Assembly: GCA_977006965.1 (NCBI GenBank)
Contig: OZ345361.1
Span: 1,612,001 to 1,676,000 of the forward strand
From: Phymatolithon calcareum
Lineage: Eukaryota; Rhodophyta; Florideophyceae; Hapalidiales
Length of the DNA stretch: 64,000 nt
Direction: 5' to 3'
Shown: positions 43,099 to 53,469 of the stretch, one piece after another
How the letters are laid out: every line of letters starts with the position of its first letter
Position numbering within the stretch: the stretch's first letter is position 1
Position numbers and translations under genes: made by a program
The notes under the pieces: generated by a model
Seen by the model: only the letters and a program-made list of their open reading frames with translations
What the model was told of the DNA's origin: nothing
Database searches by the model: none

Positions 43099-44208
43099 AT
43101 ATTCAAATAGATTCGATTCCATTTGCCATACTTGGAACAGAGCAACGTCTCGTGAAGATATAGATGTGCTCTCCACGCCGAAGAGACTCTTGGAGTACAT
43201 TCTTGTGGCAGTGTACTTGAATTCGGTTTGGTTTTGCAAGTGTTGTTTGCCGTGTAAGAAGATGAGCACGTCAAGACCCTTCATGGGCTCCATGAAGAAA
43301 AAGTGATCGTATTTGCCTCCCCTAGCAGTGCAAGCGTGGGGTAGATAAGTATCGTACTTTTCTCGGGTAACATTAAATGCGTGCACGATGCAATCCATTG
43401 TGTAGTTCCTTGACTCAACATACAGTTTGCGCCCCACACCCACTTCCGTGACGTTTCGTGCGATGAAGAAATATCTCGGTACGTTCGCGAATTTGTCGGA
43501 AAGTTGATCAACCTTTCCTATCCGGAAAATGGCAAGCTCCTTGACGGTTTCATTTCCGTTTGGTGGAAATCGGTCGCATTTGCTGGACGTGGATGAGATT
43601 CCGCAAAGGGCGATGTGTCGCGAGGTCGCATTCTTCATTGTAACAGCTTCCTCCTTTTTTTCCTGAACATTGCGAACCCTCCATTTCAAATTTACAGCCT
43701 GCTGCTGCTCGTCAGTGTAGGAGTAGTCTTGAGGGCCCAGAAAGAGTGGAGATAGTTTGGAGGTCGATACCTCCCGTTTCAAAATAGATTCAGCAAGAGC
43801 AGTATGTTTTCTTGAGTCTGTGATATTGGCGACGATGACTTGATAGGCGAATCTAGATCCACTGCCGTACTCCGTGAGAAGAATTGATGAGAGCAAAAAT
43901 AAATTGACAAGTAGGAGAACGATGCGCGAAATGTACTTCATTTCAAAACGATGGCAACCAAGGTTGAAGGTTGCATTGGTGCGGTAGGCCATGACCGATG
44001 CTGGGGTTAATCGACCGATTCGAGAATCGAAGAGAGTGGCAGATTTGCAATCTGTTTCCACGATTTTGTGGCATTTCGATCGAATGAATCGGTTCCAGAG
44101 GGGAGCAAATGCAAGGGAAACAATAAGTTCGAAGAGAATAAACTTGATAGCATTCCAAGCGTTAACCGGGATGGGGAGAATGACTAGGTCGGGCGTGGTT
44201 GAGTTCAT
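42508..44208 (-). CDS. M-2/TrpRS chimeric open frame (566 aa)
   Basis: The first about 370 residues are an M- membrane protein (both N-terminal hydrophobic segments and most of the glycosylated region, to QMESNLFEY). The frame then runs without a break into TrpRS from FAVVDLYAM to ILRKVK and ends 10 residues inside the retroposon. The third hydrophobic segment and RWPELF tail of the M family are lost. The frame is fully open, so a chimeric product is possible, but neither partner is complete. I list it as an open frame and consider it more likely a by-product of rearrangement. The unit 2 counterpart (61948-63099) has the same join but a stop codon just after it. Confidence 0.55.
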   Translation of the reverse strand: MNSTTPDLVILPIPVNAWNAIKFILFELIVSLAFAPLWNRFIRSKCHKIVETDCKSATLFDSRIGRLTPASVMAYRTNATFNLGCHRFEMKYISRIVLLLVNLFLLSSILLTEYGSGSRFAYQVIVANITDSRKHTALAESILKREVSTSKLSPLFLGPQDYSYTDEQQQAVNLKWRVRNVQEKKEEAVTMKNATSRHIALCGISSTSSKCDRFPPNGNETVKELAIFRIGKVDQLSDKFANVPRYFFIARNVTEVGVGRKLYVESRNYTMDCIVHAFNVTREKYDTYLPHACTARGGKYDHFFFMEPMKGLDVLIFLHGKQHLQNQTEFKYTATRMYSKSLFGVESTSISSRDVALFQVWQMESNLFEYFAVVDLYAMTAGKSPKLARSTLSAAAMYLACGISPSRSAVFVQSQVTARAELCWLLSSVTPHGWLNRMIRFKEKSRKHGESASMALFAYPVLQAADVLLYNPDYVPVGEDQRQHIELARDIAKRYNDIYCSQRERKTFTEPELRMAPGVAPIMALDDASSKVSKSAENEGSRINLTDPPDIILRKVKKKKKWRFLL

Positions 44209-44633
44209 GAAAAGTTGCCCCTAAAGAACAAGCGTGATGAAGTTCCAGAAAAACAACGAGTAGTAGTTTTAACTTGACAGGCTGAGGGTAGGCCACAGCC
44301 ATTGCCGCTATCATCGATGTTCGTGCTTACAAAATTAGTTTCCACTGGGATGATCGGGCGTTGATTACTTTTCTTGAATTACAGTATTTTCTACGCATCT
44401 TCGTCCCTGTAAAAGCTGTGAAGAAACCCTGAGCGGGGGCGGGGGGTGGAGCGGTGCTGTAATGCTTCCGGAGTTCTGATTCTTGAGATGGACGCCATTG
44501 ACAGCTTGATGCGGTTTTGTGTCTCCGTGACTACAACCCCGCGTTGCTGAATGTTGTTCCCCACGTGCAGTCAACTTAGCCGTTCAATGTCTTTTACACC
44601 AATATCTATACAGTGAATTTCAATTAAAGGGAA

Positions 44634-45225
44634 CTTGTTTTTGTAGACGCGAGAAAACACGAGCTGCTTTCACGTAACTAACGAAAGTAAATGTAAACTT
44701 GGACCCATAAATATTTAATAGTTCATCTAAAATTGAGCATTTTCAGCGCTCATATCACTTTCATTAAAACTCAGTTCTATTGGCCAGATGATCTTCCGAA
44801 CCCGGTCAACCTTCAACTTATAAAACCTGATGCGGGAAAAATAAGTTGGAAGCTTAAATTCGATTGTTTATTTTGATGCGATGAGGATTTTATAAGTTGT
44901 AAATCACTACATTATTCTTCGGAGAGGAGAGAAATATACTTGTAAGATAGATTTTCTCAAGAATTTGAGAAGGGGAAGAGGAAAAAATAAGTTTTTTCTC
45001 ACGTAATTTTTGTGCAGAGGTAAGAACTAAATAAGTTAGTTTTTTCTAATATTTTGAAAACGTGAACAGAAAACGACAACAGTCTGGGCATGGACCGCTT
45101 TACCATCGTAGCGGTTCGTAGCGGTCCAGTGAAAGAGTCATTTTTGTACTTTATGTGGGAGCTTCTATTGGCAACAAACTTGTACTTTTCAAAACGGCGT
45201 GTTTTCTCGCGTCTACAAAAACAAG
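44634..45225. mobile_element. TIR element A, copy 2 (592 bp)
   Basis: Starts CTTGTTTTTGTAGACGCGAG and ends CTCGCGTCTACAAAAACAAG, nearly perfect inverted termini. Inverted relative to 4081-4943. Spacers 1, 3 and 4 read GGGAACTTATTGCTG (spacer 3 with one extra G), so the whole insertion here is 44637-45320. The last about 95 bp beyond the right terminus are extra sequence not present in the other copy. Confidence 0.75.
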
Positions 45226-46131
45226 CTCCGCCCTCGGGTCCTATTGTACCCACTCGGGCCTCGTACTCTTACGTTTTACTTTCATTTGTTATCCCGGCTT
45301 ACGGTACACATCTCCTTATTATTGCTGTCTTCGAGGAGAACCACAAAAAATCACTGAATTGATAAGAAAAAGCAATCCTTGGTTCTCAATCGCATTGTTC
45401 GATATTGATTAAGTGCTTTTTTTCGAACCCTATGACCATCAACTATTTTATTTGGCACTGCCGATCACCTCACCTACTGCAAATCAATGCTGGACGCTAA
45501 TAAAAAAACAAGCGGAAGACTCCGCCAATAATCTGAATACACTAGATTGTTGCAACAGAGCAACTGTCTGCTTCTTATCCACAGATGCAGGACAAAGCAA
45601 AGAGATGGTAATTCCGTCGGAAATAGCTGGCGCTATCGCGAACGCGCTCGCCTGGGACTCGGCAAATCGAGAACTTGCCACGCTCGAAATGCCAGACCCA
45701 ACCCCGCCGTCGCTGGATTTCCAAGAAATCTTGCGAATTTAAGCGGATTTGATACAGGCCGGCTATGATAACCGGTCCGGCTACCCGTGCACCTGTGCGT
45801 CACAGGAAGGAGCCAAGAGTTCAGTCAGGAATTTTTCCCTGCTACATTGCAGGGTTTTTTGAAATGACAAGAGCTGTGCTTCGGCCTCCCCAGGGGAGAA
45901 GACTATCGCCTTCTGGTAGTATGGTAGTACATGGATTCCGCCCTGTGTGGTGTGCCGCAACGCTCAAGGAAGCTGGGAGAGAAGACAGAAGGAAATGAAA
46001 GAAGGCAGAGAGATGATTAGCTACCGTGAACGTCCTAAATTGTTTCCAACCCGGGCATCCCTTTGAAGGACGGCGAATGAAGATTGGCTGCGTAGCGATA
46101 TGGATGTTAAGCTGGACCATGGTCTGCACCT

Positions 46132-47480
46132 TGTAATCACTGGGAGTGATAAGTTAAAGAATGGGTTTATCTTGAAAAGGGGTGATCTCTCTCCGATGAG
46201 AAGATGAGATGCCCAGTCTAAGGTGCGATCAGGATCGCCGCTTCAAATGGGCAGGGGCGTTATGATATCGCAGAGAGTGTAAGTGTCGCTAATTACACTC
46301 GTGCAGCATTGCGTGTCTACAGTGCCCCATACACTCGAAGAGTGTATTAATCATTGATTCGCAATGTTTGCTTGGCCTTCTTCGCCAGCTTTTTCTTGCG
46401 TGTGTTGGACCCCGTCCTTCTTCGCCAGCTTTTACTGACCTTGATTTGGACCCCGTCCTTCTTCGCCGCTTTTTCCGGCCTTGGTTTGGACCCCGTCCTT
46501 CTTCGCCGCTTTTACCGACCTTGAGTTGGACCCCGTCCTTCTTCGCCGCTTTTTCCGACCTTGAGTTGGACCCCGTCCTTCTTCGCCGCTTTTTCCGGCC
46601 TTGATTTGGACCCCGTCCTTCTTCGCCGGTTTTCCCGGCCTTGATTTGGACCCCGTCCTTCTTCGCCGCTTTTCCCGGCCTTGATTTGGACCCCGTCCTT
46701 CTTCGTCGCTTTTGTCCCGCGAACATCATTTGTGTTGATTGCCACACAAATCTACGCTGACCTTCTCCTCCTTATTGCCGGAGATATAGATAGGTCCCTT
46801 GTCTGAATTGGTTGCCTCTGCCAATCCATATTTGCGTTCCTTCTGGAACGTCTTTGTTTCAATTCGGGCTCCGGTTGCCGTCCTTGATTTTTTTCGCAAC
46901 AATCGAAGTCGCTCAGGAAGTAAACTCCAGAATCCTTGCCGCCGCATGTTCGGTGCGCATTGGCATTCGAAGAGTGTGTAGAGCCTTCTCTCTTGTCGAT
47001 GACTCTGTGTAAGATACCGCCGTCATCGCCGGGGCTTCCTTCTTCTTCTCGTTGACCTCATCATCGTACCGTTTCCTCGCCTTCAAAAACCTTGTCACAA
47101 CTCTTGGGTCGAGACTTCGTAAAATCGGGTGACTCACGGGCTGGAATAGCGCGGCGGTTGGTTGCCGATCGGTAGGTTGCGCCGACGAAAGACTTCCGCT
47201 TCCCATGGTTCGATGGTCATCCATTTCCAATTCAAACTTGGACAATCTTCGTCTTAACACTCAAACATTCTCCTGCAGGAAAGAAATTTCTGTAATCACT
47301 GGGAGTGATAAGTTAAAGAATGGGTTTATCTTGAAAAGGGGTGATCTCTCTCCGATGAGAAGATGAGATGCCCAGTCTAAGGTGCGATCAGGATCGCCGC
47401 TTCAAATGGGCAGGGGCGTTATGATATCGCAGAGAGTGTAAGTGTCGCTAATTACACTCGTGCAGCATTGCGTGTCTACA
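46132..47480 (-). mobile_element. Small LTR retrotransposon with 190-bp LTRs (TRIM-like)
   Basis: LTRs 46132-46321 and 47291-47480 begin TG, end CA and are identical as far as I can read. The target duplication is ACCT (46128-46131 / 47481-47484). The internal 969 bp contains a minus-strand frame from an ATG at 47224 to 46913, with HPILRSLDPRVVTRFLKARK resembling a gag-type segment, and an eight-copy 40-bp tandem repeat. There is no protease, reverse transcriptase or integrase, so it depends on other elements for movement. Confidence 0.8.
46372..46710. repeat. 40-bp tandem repeat inside the LTR element (about 8 copies)
   Basis: The unit contains CCCCGTCCTTCTTCGCCGCT and TTGATTTGGA. Because 40 is not a multiple of 3, a minus-strand frame through it cycles through three Lys/Arg/Gly-rich peptides (KKDGVQIK, EEGRGPNQG, RRTGSKSR) with no stop for about 120 codons. 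Confidence 0.85.
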
Positions 47481-48915
47481 ACCTTGTGCAGCTTGGACAG
47501 CTGTTGTGACATCAAGTACCACTCGTATCTGTTAAGGTTTACTAGAGCCGTAAGGATGCGGAGTTGTTCCATCAGCTTCGAGAAATCCCGCAGTAAAGAA
47601 AGAAAGAAAGAAAAGAGAGGTAGTAACGTTGTCGATGCATTGCGGAAGCGACCCAGGACTCATTACCGCATGACGTCTACGATGGACAAGTAAGTGAAAG
47701 CTGTTCAGCATGTAGAGCGAGTAGGAAGAGCGTGCAGCGAACGAACAGTTTCCAAGGTGGAAGACCAGCGTGGTAATCCAAGTCTCGAGATCGGCTGATG
47801 TGCATAAGTTGCGTTACTGTATTGGTGTGTAGCAACTGAATACATTCGAATGTGACTCCGAAAAGAATGTGAGAAGCGATCAGGGAGAGGGGAAGCATTG
47901 CGACGCAGGTCTTGTCCATAATGAAGTTTGTCATTTCACTTCGAAGGTCAACAAAGCTCTCCGGACCGTTTCTACGTACACGTTAGAACGAAGAGGGTCG
48001 GTTGAAGTGATTTACTAGGGAATATATCAATTTCACAAGTGGTCGCTGAGCTTCTTTCTGACGGCAAGACGCAGTGAATAGAGATGATCGCTCATCAATG
48101 AAAGCCCACAAAGAGCACGTGTCCACAATAGTCAAATCCTTGGTCAGCCCACAGATCACCCTCTAGAAGCGGAAGAGTAGCACACGCTGATGCCTGGCCT
48201 ATTTCCGGGCGATCGGTGTAATGCACGACACTTTGCATCTTCCGTTGAAAACCTCGATGATGGGGCAGGACGATGTGCGTCCAATATGAGATATAGGCCT
48301 AAGGCACTGCGTCACTCTGGGTATCATTCGCCACGATGAAATACACTACAATCACCTAATAAGCATTCATTGGAGAAGCGACATGTGCGTGCATTTTATA
48401 GTTTGGCTAACGTAACATGATGTGTTTGACTAGTCCATGCGTATAGGATGAAAGCAAGGGCACATATGCGACACGCGTCAGAACGGATGCCTGTCCTCAA
48501 TTATAGCTTTTATAAATTTTGTTTGGTTCAAGATGGACATCTTGATGTCTATTTTGAAGGATACTGCTTCGATCATCTAGATGCTATACCCTAGGTGATT
48601 AATTCCAGCTCTCATTATCCTAGTTCTCAAATTTGAAGCGATCTATTTCCGAACAATATGAGCAGTGCTCATGACCGAGGGCGAGTCGAATGTTCTCAAA
48701 ATCGATCGCACTCCACTCCTGTGTTTGGTGAGATGAGACAGATCTCGATCATTCACTGTCCTTAATATCTGCCTTCTCAGACAGTGCACATTTCAAAAAG
48801 CCTTTTCACAGTTAAAATCAAAAAATTAATCTGCAATTTACTTGTCGAATGCCAAGAGAGTCTAATGTGAATATAAGAACAGTCGCTACACTGCGAAAGA
48901 TGAAGGCTTGGTCGG

Positions 48916-49260
48916 TCAAAGGTTATTTCGGATGCACTTGCGAAGTCGACGAGCGTCGCTAAACGAGAAGCACGTTTCCAAGCGCAAGAGGTTGGTGTGC
49001 CACGTTATAGTTTTCAAGCTGCAACGATAGATAATATCACTGACGCGCTTGGAGATCCTTTTCTTGAAACACTTTTCCACGTCGTACGCATTAGCAAAGT
49101 TGACACAAAGCTGACTTTGCGTGCAGGAGAAGGTGGCATGTTTTTGGCAAGAATGTAGGTCTGGAGGTGCGAGGTTAAAAAATTTAGTGCACGAAGCATC
49201 TGACAATTGAAGAGCGCATAAAAGAGCAATGACGAAAACAGCGGCTCTTGAGGCGAACAT
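48916..49260 (-). CDS. S2: small secreted eight-cysteine protein (114 aa)
   Basis: Copy of S1 from the ATG at 49260: signal peptide MFASRAAVFVIALLCALQL, all eight Cys kept, ending CFSFSDARRLRKCIRNNL. Most substitutions relative to S1 fall between the cysteines (for example WHTNLLRLETC for WSFKPLRLETC). A TATTTAA box lies at 49349-49355. It is much closer to S3 than to S1. Confidence 0.75.
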   Translation of the reverse strand: MFASRAAVFVIALLCALQLSDASCTKFFNLAPPDLHSCQKHATFSCTQSQLCVNFANAYDVEKCFKKRISKRVSDIIYRCSLKTITWHTNLLRLETCFSFSDARRLRKCIRNNL

Positions 49261-49348
49261 TTTCGGTTTGTTGTTCGGTAGAGGATAATCTAGGCCTATT
49301 CGGGTTCCTTTGTGGCAGTGACGGATGGATTTTGCGTTCATAGTCGTC

Positions 49349-49355
49349 TTAAATA
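49349..49355 (-). promoter_or_regulatory. TATA-like box of S2
   Basis: TATTTAA on the minus strand, same position relative to the gene as in S1 and S3. Confidence 0.6.
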
Positions 49356-50655
49356 GGGTGATGGATTTCCCTCTTGATCATGTTCTGTTTGTAGATCTGT
49401 GCTGGCAAAGGTACTAATACTGCGCGATACGTCGACTATGTCAGTCCTACTTCGAAGTCAACAGAGAGTCCAAGTCTTCATCATACAGTAACCTTACCTT
49501 CGCCAGTAGCGCATCTACAATGCATTCCTTCCGCGACTCATTCCAGACCGTATATTGCATCTGATGCCACTCAGTTCCGGTCTGGCTGTCTCTCGGCAGC
49601 ATTGCACCAGAAGAGTACTGTACGCAACAAAACGGTAGAACATCTGTGCCGGGAGAAAATCATAGAGATACTCATATTTTCGAACAAGAACTTGCTTGAG
49701 AGTGAGTTCATGCATTAATTAAAAAAATTAATGCCTTCTTCAATAAAAAAAGAATGCCAGGAACAGCATATTGCTCTATAGAGTAATACAGTACATCAAC
49801 CTATTTGATAAGCGGTACAAGAGCGTATTCTATGTACTTTTTTTTGAATATGGAATTTATTAAACGCCCTCAGTAACACTCATGAGACTGCAAGGGAGAT
49901 GCGTTTCAGCAGCTACGTTGTAGCTTCGATCATATATTCAAATACTTGTAACCCGGGTTAACGTCGTAGCCCTAGCTGCAAAAACTCTCTCCCGTAAAAG
50001 GGCGGAGGGAAAAGCTTGGGGTCCACTGATCAAATATCTTCAATTGGTGCCTTGTCTATTCCATGTCGTCGTAAAAGACGATAGTGAAGAAGAGTAGCTT
50101 GTCTAGAGCTTTTTCAGTGATATCAATCTCCTCTTTGGTCAGTTGATATCTTCCGAGGTATTCTTCCAGGTTGCTCATGAGGATTGGTACAGTATCACCG
50201 AACTTGTATTCTATGTACTGTAGTCGACTAATGCCCTTCAGAGCACTGTAATCAACAGCTCCCACAAATTCGGTGATATCCTTTCGAGTAAAATCAATTT
50301 AAAAAATAAGATTCGCAGATTTGTTTCGATTTTTAAATTAAAATTGTAGACCCCAAAGGAGCACAGCAAGTCTGGAAAGTCTACAGTGCAAAGTCGTAAT
50401 TAAGTGGATTTTATTTAGAAGGTACCATGTGTCCCAATTGCCGGCAAGTCGACACCTTTCTTGCTTATCTACAGTACTTTATTGTCGATTCTATTTCTTA
50501 TTAACTCTTGGTCTTGCTTTTTGATTCATCCTTACTGATTCTCTGTTCTTTGATACTTGCTTTTCTTTGATTCATGCTTTTACCAGGGGAATGTTTTCCC
50601 TGCTTTTACAGTGCAAAGTCATCATCTCCAATTTTTTTGTTCTTTTTAAAAGAAA
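49356..50655. repeat. S2-M+2 intergenic region with an unrecognised ORF fragment
   Basis: Shares GAATGCCAGGAACAGCATATTGC (about 49754) and further sequence with the S3-M+3 interval but not with S1-M+1. A minus frame ending at 50056 (about 84 codons from a TAA upstream, no suitable ATG; contains EYLGRYQLTKEEIDITEKALDK-like helical sequence) looks like the end of a real protein. Its upstream part recurs near 56450-56515. At about 50607-50647 an inverted copy of the sequence found just before M+1 and M+3 (AATTGGAGATGATGACTTTGCAC, at 35501 and 56690) is present, so this end was locally rearranged. Confidence 0.5.
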
Positions 50656-51321
50656 TAGTATGCCCTGGTCCGCAATATTCTACAGAAGAATACAAGCCTC
50701 AGCACGCTCTATCCTCTGAAACTTACCGCAGGGTACTGCAGTTATGAAACCAACAGGGTGAGCATACAAATGTATAAACGGGTTCGAAACGCGTCCTCCA
50801 ACTCTTTCCTACTTGCGAAGAAGGTTGCTCTGGAAGTAAGGCTTTGCGGAATGCTATTTACGTCTTGCAACAAATCGTTATCGGACGAAAGCCAGAACAG
50901 GACGTTCAGAGTGTATCAAGTCAACAACCTCACACTCTTCAAGGATAAGTTCAAGAGTCCAAACTCAATAGAAACAGACATCTTCATATCTACCGCTATC
51001 AAAGAGATTGGATGGATTGACTCGGCCAAGACAAAATTCACCAGTTGCGCAAACCAAAAACACTGGAAAACGTTGCTTGCACTTTCAGAAAGATTATCCT
51101 TACGCTCGATGACTCTACCTATCGCCCGCTGCATTGCGCCATGGACGTTGGCGACTTCACGAACATTTTCACGTACAAGGCACTGGGAGTAGATGTTCAC
51201 AATGTTTTGTTCAACGCAGATCCTAAGTTCAAGAACCCAAACGGGGTGGCCTACGTTGTCGGCGAGATTTACGAAGACAGTTTGTTCGGGGTACAGAAGC
51301 AATTTATTCCTTCCAATACAG
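50656..51321 (+). pseudogene. M+2: truncated membrane-protein pseudogene
   Basis: Corresponds to about residues 135-358 of M+1. The 5' end is cut at GTATGCCCTGG, where an inverted fragment replaces the first 130 codons. A single T is missing at about 51045, shifting the frame, and the 3' end is joined to DIS3 at 51322. It cannot be functional. Confidence 0.88.
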
Positions 51322-51817
51322 GATGGCGTCGCCTGTATATACCCATTCCACGTCTCCAATTCGGCGATATGCGGATGTGCTGGTCCATCGCCTTTTGTCA
51401 GCATGCCTGGGATTTTCGTCCCTGCCCATGTCACTCCAAAACTCGAAGGGAATGAACCAACTGGCCGATGTGATCAATCAGAGACATCGATGCGCCCAGT
51501 TTGCGTCCAGAGCGTCTTCTGTGTTGCACACAGTGCTTTTATTCAAGAATAAGACGTTACGGGAACCTGCTCGTATCACCAAACTGCTTGGAAATGGATT
51601 TGTGGTACTTGTGCCCAAATATGGTGTTGAAGGAATTGTGCATATCGATGATGAATTGAAGCCGGTTATGGACGAGGACATGCAGAAAATGAAGCTTGCT
51701 AATGGGCAGGAGTACAAAGTTCTGGGGACGGTTCGAGTGCAGATTCGAGTGGATTCTAAACCTGAACGACAAGATAGGGTGATTTACGAGATTGCGGAAG
51801 ACGAAATGGAGCAGTAG
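51322..51817 (+). pseudogene. DIS3: DIS3 3'-end fragment
   Basis: Near-identical to 29058-29548, covering the end of the RNB domain and the S1 domain (about 163 codons) with the normal stop. No promoter or upstream domains. It marks the start of duplication unit 2. Confidence 0.92.
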
Positions 51818-51918
51818 GAGTGAAGTACCTCGGAACTTACTGCTTATTTGCACTAGTAAAGCTGTACTTTTTTCTCATTTCACCAAGTTTCAGTGATGGG
51901 ACAGTTCGTACGTGCGAT

Positions 51919-53469
51919 CTACTCCCCTCTTCTGTCGTCCACTGCTTGTCGAATTCGGTTGTTTGATAATGGCCCAGCTCCTGAGAATGACAACTCTCCG
52001 AGCTGATTGATGAATAGCTCCGGCCATCTCTGCTCGCGTTGATAGACCATGCCGTGATTGCGAGAATCAATTTCGCGAATCTTTTGCAGTAGCTCTCCTG
52101 AAGCAATTGGAATTGAGATCTTTTTTGTTCTCAGATTGACCTGCGATCCCAACAGTGCTAGTGTGAATAGAATGAGCAAAACGCAAACGGACCCAGCAGC
52201 GAAAAAAACATTTAAAGTTGCAAGCTTTGTGTCGGACTCCACCTCAACCTTCTCAACTGAGCTATTCCCAGAAACCATTCCCAGCAAGGCCCACAAGATG
52301 CGTTCCTTCAAAGAATCCATAAAAATGTTTTCATTTTGACCAAGGAATTCCTTGTATTCAAATAGATTCGACTCCATTTGCCATACTTGGAACAGAGAAA
52401 CATCTCGTGAAGGTATAGACGTGCTCTCCACGCCGAAGAGACTCTTGGAGTACATTCTTGTGGCAGTGTACTTGAATTCGGTTTGGTTTTGCAGGTGTTG
52501 TTTGCCGTGTAAGAAGATGAACACGTCAAGACCCTTCATGGGCTCCATGAAGAAAAAGTGATCGTATTTGCCACCCCTAACAGTGCAAGCATGGGGTAGA
52601 TAAGTGTCATAGTTTGCTCGGACAACATTAAATCTGTGCACGATGCAATCCATTGTGTAGTTCCTTGACTCACCATACAGTTTGCGCCCCACACCCACTT
52701 CCGTGACGTTTCGTGCGATGAGGAAGTTTGTCTGTATGTCTACGAATTTGTCAGAAAGTTTCTCAACCTTTCCTATCCGGAAAATGGCAGGCTCCTTGAC
52801 GGTTTCATTTCCGCTTGGTGGAAATCGGTCGCATTTGCTGGACGTGGATGAGATTCCGCACAGGGCGATGCGCCGCGAGAGTTTAGTCGCATTCTTCATT
52901 GTAACAGCTTCCTGCTTTTTTTTATGAACATTGCGAACCCTCCATTCCAAATCTATAGCCTGCTGTTGCTCGTCAGTGTAGGAGTAATCTTGAGGGCCTA
53001 GAAAGAGTGGAGATAGTTTGGAGGTCGATATCTCCTGTTTCAAAATAGATTCAGCAAGAGCAGAATGTTTTCTTGAGTCTGTGATATTGGCGACGATGAC
53101 TTGATAGGCGAATCTAGATCCACTGCCGTACTCCGTGAGAAGAATCGATGAGAGCAAAAATAAATTGACAAGTAGGAGAACGATGCGCGAAATGTACTTC
53201 ATGTCAAAACGATGGCAACCAAGCTTGAGGGTTGCATCGGTGCGGTAGGCCATGACCGATGCTGGGGTTAATCGACCAATTTGAGAATCGAAGAGAGTTG
53301 CAGATTTGCCATCTGTTTCCACAATTTTGTGGCATTTCGATCGAATGAATCGGTTCCAGAGGGGAGCAAATGCAAGGGAAACAATAAGTTCGAAGAGAAT
53401 AAACTTGATAGCATTCCAAGCGTTAACCGGGATGGGGAGAATGACTAGGTCGGGCACGGTTGCGTTCAT
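51919..53469 (-). CDS. M-3: three-TM membrane protein (516 aa)
   Basis: Full-length copy of M-1, with two extra residues (KLSRR for SRR) in the glycosylated region. All signatures are intact: VNAWNAIKF, IGRLTPA, SLFGV, WALLGMVSGNS, RWPELF, LSFSG. No frame damage. The start is the ATG at 53469. It lies 101 bp from the DIS3 fragment, exactly as M-1 lies from DIS3, showing the unit boundary is further left. Confidence 0.8.
   Translation of the reverse strand: MNATVPDLVILPIPVNAWNAIKFILFELIVSLAFAPLWNRFIRSKCHKIVETDGKSATLFDSQIGRLTPASVMAYRTDATLKLGCHRFDMKYISRIVLLLVNLFLLSSILLTEYGSGSRFAYQVIVANITDSRKHSALAESILKQEISTSKLSPLFLGPQDYSYTDEQQQAIDLEWRVRNVHKKKQEAVTMKNATKLSRRIALCGISSTSSKCDRFPPSGNETVKEPAIFRIGKVEKLSDKFVDIQTNFLIARNVTEVGVGRKLYGESRNYTMDCIVHRFNVVRANYDTYLPHACTVRGGKYDHFFFMEPMKGLDVFIFLHGKQHLQNQTEFKYTATRMYSKSLFGVESTSIPSRDVSLFQVWQMESNLFEYKEFLGQNENIFMDSLKERILWALLGMVSGNSSVEKVEVESDTKLATLNVFFAAGSVCVLLILFTLALLGSQVNLRTKKISIPIASGELLQKIREIDSRNHGMVYQREQRWPELFINQLGELSFSGAGPLSNNRIRQAVDDRRGE

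Larger units (their letters stand above)
45606..47618 (+). mobile_element. Retroposon-like insertion with (GAAA)n tail, 7-bp target duplication
   Basis: Spacer 4 (about 63805) is uninterrupted. AAAGAGA is present at 45599-45605 and 47612-47618. The right end is a GAAA-repeat tail (47594-47612), as left by non-LTR retrotransposition. A plus-strand frame from an ATG at the left edge (45605-45742, 45 codons) reads like genuine protein but is unrecognised. Read on the minus strand, the frame at 45842-46129 continues across the nested LTR element into sequence at 47485-47590 once that element is removed. Confidence 0.6.
44209..48915. repeat. Spacer 2 of the M-/S cassette with two large insertions
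   Basis: The same repeat as spacers 1, 3 and 4. Spacers 2 and 4 share a deletion of about 50 bp after AATGCTTCC that spacers 1 and 3 lack, which supports pairing 2 with 4 and 1 with 3. It is interrupted at 44637-45320 and at 45606-47618. The minus frame 47677-47934 (MDKTCVAMLP...) is open here for about 85 codons and is nearly identical to the frame at 54295-54552; it has no motif and is not called. Confidence 0.75.
29058..51322. repeat. Segmental duplication unit 1 (about 22.3 kb)
   Basis: The order is DIS3 3' end, M-1, spacer 1, S1, M+1, TFB4 pseudogene, carrier, TrpRS/M-2 fusion, spacer 2, S2, M+2 fragment. The same order restarts at 51323 with the DIS3 3' end. The junction at 51318-51332 joins M+ coding sequence to DIS3 coding sequence at a shared GTCGCC. 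Over roughly 500 bp of DIS3 I count about eight differences between copies, so the duplication is recent. Confidence 0.85.

Noticed and set aside
46289-46747. Basic 152-codon frame as a host gene or CRISPR-like repeat array
   Set aside because: It is produced by a 40-bp tandem repeat within an LTR element and has no unique spacers, so neither a host gene nor a CRISPR array.
47677-47934. 85-codon minus frame (MDKTCVAMLP...) in spacers 2 and 3
   Set aside because: Cut by a stop in spacer 1 and without motif or upstream support; might be a decayed small gene but not callable.
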